Assembly (NCBI GenBank): GCA_050011155.1
Contig: JBEKJP010000010.1
Location: 1 to 64,000, forward strand
Reading direction: 5' to 3'
DNA from: Palsa-504 sp050011155
Lineage (GTDB): Bacteria > Actinomycetota > Actinomycetes > Streptosporangiales > Streptosporangiaceae
DNA length: 64,000 bases
The notes under the pieces are model-generated. The model did not search any database and was not told the DNA's origin. It saw only the letters and a list, made by a program, of their open reading frames with translations. Shown here one piece after another: positions 28,744 to 36,544 of this stretch. A program made the translations under genes and the position numbers. Numbering within the stretch: position 1 is the first letter of the stretch; every line of letters begins with the position of its first letter.

Positions 28744-29463
28744 GCGCAGACCTCACGTCGATGAGATGTGAACAACCAGCGATCAGGCGACCGACAGGAT
28801 GCTATGGGCACCTCTAAGGCTATCGGTCCGGGCCGCAGGAACGCAGCTCCGTTTTGGGCGGGTTCGTCCCCTAGCGGGAAATCCCTTTCGGATTAGCCGG
28901 ATACGAAGCAGAGCAGCTTCCGGGGCAGCCGAGCGCGTCCGGTACTTGGCCCGGCATCTCGAGTCCCTGATGCCACCTGCGGCTCTCACGTCCCAGGCCA
29001 GCCCGTTCCCGTACCGGGTCGATGTGACATGGGTGCGGCTCTGCTGAAGTGAGGGCTCGTGCGGCGGACGGGCGCTGCGTCCCGGGGATGGCCGACGGGC
29101 GGGCGCCCCGGCTCGCGGGCGGCATAGGTGGTGCGTGGCGCCCAGGCCACGCTAGAACTACGTGGCCTGGGGCACACGGAGCACGGCCGGCAGCGCCGCC
29201 CTGACGGGGCTTCTGGGTCCGGCCTCACACGGTTGGATGGTGCTGGGACGGGATCGCGTGCGAGGCCGGAGTCCGAATGCGATCTCCCCCCCGAATCAAG
29301 ATCGCAATGACGCTATACCCAGCACTTACACCCAGAAACATGCGCCACTTCGGCACCATATGTCACAGCTCGTGTCCCGGCACCGGGACGGAAGGCCCCG
29401 CAATGAAACGAACGGCCCGGGGGAAACCCCCGGGCCGTTCGGGTGACTCGGCTTCTGAGTGGA
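28744..29463. other. Intergenic region between cold-shock-domain gene and groEL
   Basis: About 720 bases. The right end is the groEL terminator. An 11-bp perfect inverted repeat (cccaggccacg / cgtggcctggg, 29141-29151 and 29161-29171, 9-base loop) lies in the middle. Upstream of the cold-shock gene (28744-28860) presumably lies its promoter and leader. I looked for a gene, tRNA or known structured RNA and saw none. Codon bias is not gene-like in any frame. Confidence 0.5.
29410..29440 (-). terminator. groEL transcription terminator
   Basis: A perfect 14-bp stem (gaacggcccggggg / cccccgggccgttc) with a 3-base loop lies 24 bases past the groEL stop. In the direction of groEL transcription it is followed by GTTTCATTG, a weak T-rich tail. 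Confidence 0.8.
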
Positions 29464-31089
<1,626 letters not shown>

Positions 31090-31209
31090 AGGCTCCAGTC
31101 CTCCGTGGCGTACAAGCGGATCGAGCCGACGCCCGCGACGGACGGCAACCCGCGCGGCAGTCCTTTCCTGCCGCGAGAGGATGCCTCATCGCCCGATCCC
31201 GCCGTCATA

Positions 31210-31236
31210 CTGGCACTCACACATGGAGAGTGCCAG
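31210..31236 (-). promoter_or_regulatory. CIRCE operator 1 (HrcA), groEL promoter-distal
   Basis: ctggcactc-N9-gagtgccag, perfect 9-bp arms with the 9-base spacer of CIRCE. The core GCACTC/GAGTGC is exact; the outer bases differ from TTA/TAA but remain mutually complementary. Confidence 0.88.
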
Positions 31237-31244
31237 AACCATGT

Positions 31245-31271
31245 TTAGCACTCTCATAGGGAGAGTGCAAA
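31245..31271 (-). promoter_or_regulatory. CIRCE operator 2 (HrcA)
   Basis: ttagcactc-N9-gagtgcaaa matches the consensus TTAGCACTC-N9-GAGTGCTAA at 17 of 18 arm positions. It begins 35 bases from the start of the first copy, so HrcA dimers could bind both on adjacent helical faces. Confidence 0.92.
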
Positions 31272-31448
31272 TGCCCGGGCCCGCCAAAGGCGGCGGAGTG
31301 CCGCTGACCAGCACGGCAGCTGAAAGAAAGCGCAAGCGGAATACCGCTGCCCGGGCCGGGCGAGAAGCCGTGCGGAGTGAGGTTCGTACCGCCCGAGGCG
31401 GGCCCGGTCACGACCGGAAGGCCGCGGGATGCCGGTGCGAATCAGATC

Positions 31449-31476
31449 GGCCCGGCCCCCGTGAGGGCCGGGCCGG
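31449..31476 (-). terminator. Hairpin downstream of the cold-shock gene
   Basis: cggcccggccc pairs perfectly with gggccgggccg (11 bp) about 55 bases past the cold-shock gene stop at 31531. There is no T-run on the transcribed side. Confidence 0.6.
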
Positions 31477-31530
31477 CCAGTAGTACCCGGAAGATCTGTG
31501 GTCCCGCGTGCAGCCAGGGCCACGAGCGAA

Positions 31531-31734
31531 CTAAGAAACCACGATAACCTTGTCGGCCTGCGCGCCCCTGTCGCTCTGCGTGATCTCGAACTCGACGCGC
31601 TGCCCCTCTTCGAGGGTGCGGTACCCATCCGACTGGATCGCGGAGAAATGGACGAAAACGTCCTTGCCACCGTCGACGGCGATGAAGCCGTATCCCTTGT
31701 CCGGGTTGAACCACTTGACGGTGCCCTGAGCCAT
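31531..31734 (-). CDS. cspA: Cold-shock protein, CspA family
   Basis: A 67-aa single cold-shock domain: MAQGTVKWFNPDKGYGFIAV with RNP1, DVFVHFSAI with RNP2, and EGQRVEFEITQSDRGAQADKV. It binds RNA or single-stranded DNA as an antiterminator/chaperone. The ATG at 31734 gives the exact family length; an in-frame extension upstream has no domain. The leader between this start and the MoaD-like gene is about 180 bases, long enough for thermosensing structure, but I could not define one. Confidence 0.94.
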   Translation of the reverse strand: MAQGTVKWFNPDKGYGFIAVDGGKDVFVHFSAIQSDGYRTLEEGQRVEFEITQSDRGAQADKVIVVS

Positions 31735-31913
31735 TCCAAACAACTCCCTAAACTCGCTCGGGCCTCGAGCTCCGCCCTTGCCAACGCGGAACCCGTCGAT
31801 CACGCGCCGGGGAGAACGGCTAAACGCGCTAACGCTAAACCCGTCCCCGTCCGACGGCGACCGGAACTGACCTTACCCTGTGCGGAGGGTGTTCGCCGCC
31901 ACTTACCCACCAA

Positions 31914-32225
31914 TCACGGCATCCGGCCCGTGTTCTCTGCAGTCACGGGCGCCCCGCCAGCCACTGCGGGAATGACCGAAACGCGCTCGCCCGCTGGTAC
32001 CGGCGTGTCGAGTCCCTGCGCGAACCGCACGTCCTCGTCGCCCACGTAAACGTTGACAAAGCGGCGCAATTTCCCGGTGTCGTCGATGATCCGGCCGCCC
32101 AGGCCGGGATAGGCGGCGTCCAGGCCGGAGATGACCTCACGGAGGGTCCCCTCCGCCGCGGCCACCTCCGCCGCGCCGCCGGTATAGGACCGCAGGATGG
32201 TAGGGATGCGCACCTGCACAGTCAT
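31914..32225 (-). CDS. MoaD/ThiS/CysO-family ubiquitin-like sulfur carrier with a tail after Gly-Gly
   Basis: A 103-aa beta-grasp protein: VQVRIPTILRSYTGG, VISGLDAAYPGLGGRIID, LRRFVNVYVGDEDVRFAQGLDTPV and VSVIPAVAGG. The sequence resembles CysO of mycobacteria, whose C-terminal Gly-Gly is thiocarboxylated for cysteine synthesis. Here the Gly-Gly is followed by 12 more residues (APVTAENTGRMP) before the stop, so it cannot be activated unless trimmed. In mycobacteria CysO sits with a protease (Mec) and CysM; here it is directly downstream of thrC (15-base gap). Role could be cysteine or thiamine/Moco sulfur transfer. Confidence 0.85.
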   Translation of the reverse strand: MTVQVRIPTILRSYTGGAAEVAAAEGTLREVISGLDAAYPGLGGRIIDDTGKLRRFVNVYVGDEDVRFAQGLDTPVPAGERVSVIPAVAGGAPVTAENTGRMP

Positions 32226-32240
32226 GACGATCTCCTGGAG

Positions 32241-33509
32241 TTAGCCCACGGCCGGATAGCGCTGGGTGAAGGCCTCGAGGGTGGGCCGGATCGGGTCGGG
32301 TACGTCCACCGCCCCGGCGACCGCGTCGAGGGTCTTCAGCCCGTCGCCCGAGTTAATGATCACGGTCTCGGCGTCCGGGTCGAGCCGGCCCTCCTTGAGC
32401 AGCTTGCGCAGCACGCCGACGGTGACGCCGCCGGCCGTCTCGCCGAAGATGCCCTCGGTGGCGGCCAGCAGCCGGATGGAGTCGACGACCTCGTCGTCGT
32501 CCACGTCGGCGATCCATCCGCCGGTGCGGCGTACCACGTCGAGCACGTAGGGACCGTCGGCCGGGTTCCCGATGGCCAGCGACTTGGCCACGGTGTCCGG
32601 GCGGACCGGGCGGACGACGTCGTGGCCGGCCGCGAAGGCCGCGGATACCGGCGAGCAGCCCGTCGCCTGCGCCCCGAACACCCGCCACGGGGTCGGCTCG
32701 ACCAGCCCGAGCGAGGTCAGCTCGGTGAAGCCCTTGTCCACCTTGACCAGTTGCGCGCCCGACGCGATCGGCACCACCACCTGATCGGGCACCCGCCAGC
32801 CGAGCTGCTCGGCGATCTCGAAGGCGAGGGTCTTGGAGCCCTCGGCGTAGTAGGGCCGGACGTTGACGTTGACGAACGCCCAATCCGGGTGCTCCCCGGC
32901 CAGCTCAGAAGCCAGCCGGTTCACGTCGTCATAGGTACCGTCCACGGTGATGAACGTCCCGCCGTAGACCGACGTGGTGATGATCTTCGGCAGCTCCAGG
33001 TCGGCGGGCACCAGGACCACAGAACGCACCCCGGCCCGCGCCGCCGCGGCGGCCACCGCGTTGGCCAGGTTGCCGGTGGACGGGCAGGCGAGCACCTTGA
33101 AGCCCATCTCGGTGGCGGCGGCCAGGGCCACCGCGACCACCCGGTCCTTGAACGAGTGGGTCGGGTTACCCCGGTCGTCCTTGACCCACAGGCGGCGCAT
33201 GCCCAGCGCGTGGGCCAGGTTGTCGGCACGGATCAGCTTGGTGTAGCCGGGCTCGGTGGTAGGCCGGGAGGCGATGTCGGGCGGAACCGGGAGCAGCGGC
33301 GCGTAACGCCACATGCTGGGCGGGCCGGCCTCGATGTCCGCCCGGGTCAGCTCGGGGTAGTCGTAACGGACTTCCAGCGGCCCGAAGCAGTCCTCGCAGG
33401 CGTAGTGCGGGCCGAGCCCGTAGACCCGGCCGCATTCGCGGCAGGACAGCCCGGTAGCGTAACCGAAGCTGGCGGAAGCAGGAGGTGTGGGTGTCGTTGC
33501 TGTGGTCAC
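32241..33509 (-). CDS. thrC: Threonine synthase
   Basis: A 422-aa PLP enzyme that converts O-phosphohomoserine to threonine. An N-terminal zinc-ribbon-like segment (CRECGRVY ... CEDC, about residues 23-41) precedes the catalytic domain; the Schiff-base Lys is in THSFKDR, and STGNLANAVAAAAAR and VVPIASGAQLVKVDKG form the cofactor site. The GTG at 33509 is preceded by a purine-rich GGGAAGGGAA that overlaps the end of a SAM riboswitch. It forms an operon with the MoaD-like gene. Full length, no defect seen. Confidence 0.94.
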   Translation of the reverse strand: MTTATTPTPPASASFGYATGLSCRECGRVYGLGPHYACEDCFGPLEVRYDYPELTRADIEAGPPSMWRYAPLLPVPPDIASRPTTEPGYTKLIRADNLAHALGMRRLWVKDDRGNPTHSFKDRVVAVALAAATEMGFKVLACPSTGNLANAVAAAAARAGVRSVVLVPADLELPKIITTSVYGGTFITVDGTYDDVNRLASELAGEHPDWAFVNVNVRPYYAEGSKTLAFEIAEQLGWRVPDQVVVPIASGAQLVKVDKGFTELTSLGLVEPTPWRVFGAQATGCSPVSAAFAAGHDVVRPVRPDTVAKSLAIGNPADGPYVLDVVRRTGGWIADVDDDEVVDSIRLLAATEGIFGETAGGVTVGVLRKLLKEGRLDPDAETVIINSGDGLKTLDAVAGAVDVPDPIRPTLEAFTQRYPAVG

Positions 33510-33526
33510 CGGCGAGGAATTCCCTT

Positions 33527-33663
33527 CCCATCTTTCCCAATGGTCACCTTGACCAGGGCCGGAGTTGGCACCATGTCACGCGCCTCGCCGTTGACGACGG
33601 GCATGCTTGCGCGCTAGGTTGCCGGGGCTTCACAGGGCCGATCCCTCCACCCCTCTGGATGAG
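33527..33663 (-). promoter_or_regulatory. SAM-I (S-box) riboswitch in the thrC leader
   Basis: Read on the minus strand, the leader contains the S-box blocks in order: CTCATCCAGAGGGGTGGAGG, GGGATCGGCCC, TGAAGCCCCGGCAACC, GGTGCCAACTCC and GGGAAAGATGGG. CTCATC at the 5' end can pair with GATGGG at the 3' end (one G-U) to close helix P1. The 3' strand of P1 runs directly into GGGAAGGGAA before the thrC GTG, which suggests control of translation initiation rather than termination; no terminator hairpin with T-run is present. SAM-I consensus comes from memory. A SAM-IV variant is possible, but the UGAA..CCGGCAACC and GGUGCCAA blocks fit SAM-I. Confidence 0.85.
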
Positions 33664-33742
33664 CGTTATTTAGTTTTGTCCGAGCGCTAATCAGAATACC
33701 TCAGTGCTGGCTCGGGCCGATGACCCACTAGCCTGCCGGACT

Positions 33743-35239
33743 ATGAACCAGCGCGTGCTCGTGGCGTCCAACCGCGGTCCGATCTCGTACCAGTTCGGCG
33801 CCGGCGGCTCGCTGACCGGGCGCAGGGGCGGCGGCGGCATGATCGGCGGGGTCGCCGACGGGCTGGCCGCGCTCGGCCCCGGAACCAGCGCCACCTGGAT
33901 CTGCGCCGCGCTCAGCGACGCGGACCGCGCCGTCGCCCGGCGCGAGGCCGGTGCCCGCGACGAAGCCGGCATCCCGGTGCGGATGCTCGACATCCCGCCG
34001 GTCATCTTCGGCCGCGCCTACAACGACGTGGCCAACTCGGCCCTGTGGTTCCTGCTCCACCAGCTCTTCGACACCCCGAACCAGCCGCAGTTCGGCGCCC
34101 GGTTCCGGCGCGACTGGGAGTCCTACGTCGCGTACAACGAGATGTTCGCCGCCGCCCTGGCCGAGGAGGCGGCGGCGGAAGAGACGGGGGCTCAGCCGGC
34201 CGGCGGCCCGCGGATCCTGGTCCAGGACTACCACCTGTGCCTGGTCCCGCGGCTGCTGCGGGACCGGCTGGGCGGCGCCGCCCGCGCCGCGGGCGTGGGG
34301 TACTTCTGCCACACGCCCTGGGTGCCGCCGGATTACTACCGGATACTCCCGGCCGATATCGGCCGGGCGCTGCTGGACGGCATCCTGGCCGCCGACCGGG
34401 CCGGCTTTCACACCGCCCGGTGGGCCACCTCGTTCATGGACTGCTGCGCCGACCTGCTCGGCGCCGACGTGGAGCGGGCCGGCCGCGGGCGGGCCGGCGG
34501 AACGGCCGGGCGGGTGACCTACCGGGGGCACGTCACCGAGATCGCCGTCCACCCGCTCGGCGTGGACGCGCCCGCCCTGCGCGAGCGCGCCCGGGACGAG
34601 GACGTCCAGGCCCACGCCGGCGTCCTGCGCCAGGCCGCGGGTGATCGCAAGCTGATCGTCCGGGTGGACCGCACCGAGCTGTCGAAGAACATCGTGCGCG
34701 GCCTGTCCGCGTACCGCGAGCTGCTCGCCACCCGGCCGCAGTGGCGGGGCCGGGTCGTCCACCTGGCCTTCGCCTACCCGTCCCGCTCCGAACTGGCCGA
34801 GTACCGCGCTTATACCGAACGGGTGCGGCAGCTCGCCCTGGACATCAGCGGCGAGTTCGGGACCGCGGACTGGAACCCGCTCATCCTGGAAGTCAAGGAC
34901 GACTACCCGCGGTCGCTGGCCGCCTGCACGCTGGCCGACGTGCTGCTGGTCAACCCGATCAAGGACGGGATGAACCTGGTGGCCCAGGAGGGCCCGGTGC
35001 TCTCCGAGCGGGGCTGCGCGCTGGTGCTCTCCCGCGAGGCGGGCGCCGCCGCGACGCTGGCCGCCGACGCGCTGCTAGTCAACCCGTTCGACGTCAGCGA
35101 GACGGCCGAGGCCCTGCACCAGGCGCTGGCCATGTCCGACGGCGAACGCCGGCGCCGCAGCGCCGCACTCGCCGCGACCGCCGCCGCGGATCCGCCCGCC
35201 CGCTGGCTGGGCGACCAGCTAGCCTCGCTCGGGGCGTGA
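33743..35239 (+). CDS. otsA: Trehalose-6-phosphate synthase (GT20)
   Basis: A 498-aa glycosyltransferase that joins a nucleotide-glucose and glucose-6-phosphate. Motifs: VLVASNRGPISY at the N-terminus, the GGGGMIGGVADGL loop, VQDYHLCLVPRLLR, YFCHTPWVPPDYY, and VDRTELSKNIVRG where OtsA normally has VDRLDYxKG. The C-terminal NPIKDGMNLVAQEG closes the active site. The ATG at 33743 gives the family N-terminus. It is convergent with otsB (29-base gap) rather than in one operon, so the two pathway steps are separately transcribed. The divergence of the VDR motif places it in a distinct actinobacterial branch. Confidence 0.9.
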   Translation: MNQRVLVASNRGPISYQFGAGGSLTGRRGGGGMIGGVADGLAALGPGTSATWICAALSDADRAVARREAGARDEAGIPVRMLDIPPVIFGRAYNDVANSALWFLLHQLFDTPNQPQFGARFRRDWESYVAYNEMFAAALAEEAAAEETGAQPAGGPRILVQDYHLCLVPRLLRDRLGGAARAAGVGYFCHTPWVPPDYYRILPADIGRALLDGILAADRAGFHTARWATSFMDCCADLLGADVERAGRGRAGGTAGRVTYRGHVTEIAVHPLGVDAPALRERARDEDVQAHAGVLRQAAGDRKLIVRVDRTELSKNIVRGLSAYRELLATRPQWRGRVVHLAFAYPSRSELAEYRAYTERVRQLALDISGEFGTADWNPLILEVKDDYPRSLAACTLADVLLVNPIKDGMNLVAQEGPVLSERGCALVLSREAGAAATLAADALLVNPFDVSETAEALHQALAMSDGERRRRSAALAATAAADPPARWLGDQLASLGA

Positions 35240-35268
35240 CCGGGGCGGGCACTCCACCCCGTTCGGCC

Positions 35269-36087
35269 TCATGATTTGATCTGGGCGGCCAGGGCCGTGA
35301 GCAGCTCCACCACCCCCGGTGGTCCGTCCACCGCCAGGTCGGCGTCGGCGGCGACCCGCGGTGACTCGGCGCTGGCGCTGGCGACGGCGCAGCCGGGAAT
35401 GCCGCCGGCCCGTAGCGCGCGCACCGCGGCGAAGGCGGGCAGGTCCCCGAGGTCATCCCCGCAGAATAGGACCGAACGGGCGGCCCGCTCGCTCACCAGC
35501 CCGGTCAGCGCGGCTCCTTTGTCCATGCCGGGCGGGCGCAGCTCGATGACCAGCCGGCCGGGTTCCGCGGCCAGCCCCAGCTGCTCGGCCAGCGCGCCGA
35601 GCGGGTCGCGGAGCCGCCCCAGCGCCCCCTCCGGGTCGGCTGTGCCGCGGGTGTGCACGGCCACCGCGTGCGCCTTGTCCTCGATCCGGGTGCCGTCGGG
35701 CGCGCCCGCCTCGCGGAGCAGGCCGGGCAGGGCCGCGCGGGCCTCCTCCACCGCGGGCGCGGGCGGCGCGTCGGCCAGCCGGCCGTCCTGCCAGCGCTGG
35801 CCGCCGTAGTGGCCGAGCACCACCAGGCCCGGGATGGCCGCGAGGTCACCCAGCCGCACCGCGTCGGCCGCGGCCCGGCCGGTGATGATCGCGACCGTGC
35901 CCACCACCCGGGCCAGCGCGGTCAGGGCGGGTACCGCGCCGGGATGAGCCCGGGCGTCGGCCGGGCGGGTGACGATCGGCGACAGCGTGCCGTCGAAGTC
36001 CGCGGCCACCAGCGCGTGCCGCGGATCCGCGAGCAGCGCGTCCAGGCCGTCCCGGCCCGCCGCCGTGCGCGGCCGGGGCAGCGTCAC
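35269..36087 (-). CDS. otsB: Trehalose-6-phosphate phosphatase
   Basis: A 272-aa HAD phosphatase. Motif I is DFDGTLSPIV (nucleophile and acid Asp), motif II IITGRAA, and motif IV FCGDDLGDLPAF. The cap region has KAHAVAVHTRG, typical of OtsB. It removes phosphate to release trehalose, an osmo- and thermoprotectant. Its GTG start overlaps the stop of the DUF3263 gene as GTGA, so they are translationally coupled. The OtsA gene runs into it from the other side. Confidence 0.92.
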   Translation of the reverse strand: MTLPRPRTAAGRDGLDALLADPRHALVAADFDGTLSPIVTRPADARAHPGAVPALTALARVVGTVAIITGRAAADAVRLGDLAAIPGLVVLGHYGGQRWQDGRLADAPPAPAVEEARAALPGLLREAGAPDGTRIEDKAHAVAVHTRGTADPEGALGRLRDPLGALAEQLGLAAEPGRLVIELRPPGMDKGAALTGLVSERAARSVLFCGDDLGDLPAFAAVRALRAGGIPGCAVASASAESPRVAADADLAVDGPPGVVELLTALAAQIKS

Positions 36088-36365
36088 CCGGACCGTCCCT
36101 GCGTCCCCGTCGGACCCCGGTTGCCCCTGGTCCGCGGCGACCGCATCCGCTGCCGCCGCGCCCGCTGTGCCTGCAGCCGCTTGACCAGCACCGGGTCGGC
36201 GGCGAGCGCCTCCGGCCGGTCGATCAGCTCGTTCAGGAGCTGGTAGTAACGGGTCGCCGACATGGCGAGCACCTCGGCGATGGCCTGCTCCTTCACCCCC
36301 GGCGAGCGCCAGCCGCGGCGCTCGAACGCCAGGATGCGCAGGTCGAGCTCGGACAACTCGGACAT
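36084..36365 (-). CDS. DUF3263 HTH-like protein
   Basis: A 93-aa protein with the DUF3263 core LSELDLRILAFERRGWRSPGVKEQAIAEVL, MSATRYYQLLNELID and DPVLVKRL, predicted to be a small helix-turn-helix domain. A basic Arg/Gly-rich tail follows. GGGAGGAGG precedes the ATG at 36365. It is upstream of and coupled to otsB, so it may be a regulator of trehalose synthesis or simply co-transcribed; no direct evidence for either. Confidence 0.85.
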   Translation of the reverse strand: MSELSELDLRILAFERRGWRSPGVKEQAIAEVLAMSATRYYQLLNELIDRPEALAADPVLVKRLQAQRARRQRMRSPRTRGNRGPTGTQGRSG

Positions 36366-36544
36366 ACGACCTCCTCCCGGCCCGGTTACTGCGACCGTAC
36401 CCGACCGATCGCAGGCATCGTCAAACAAATCGCCGGTGACGCATTCCACGGGCGGCGGACGCGTGGCACGATTACAGGGGCCGGGTCGGAACGTCGCTAC
36501 CGCAGGCCTGCTCGGCCAGCCTCGGAGGAGATACCTGACCTAAA

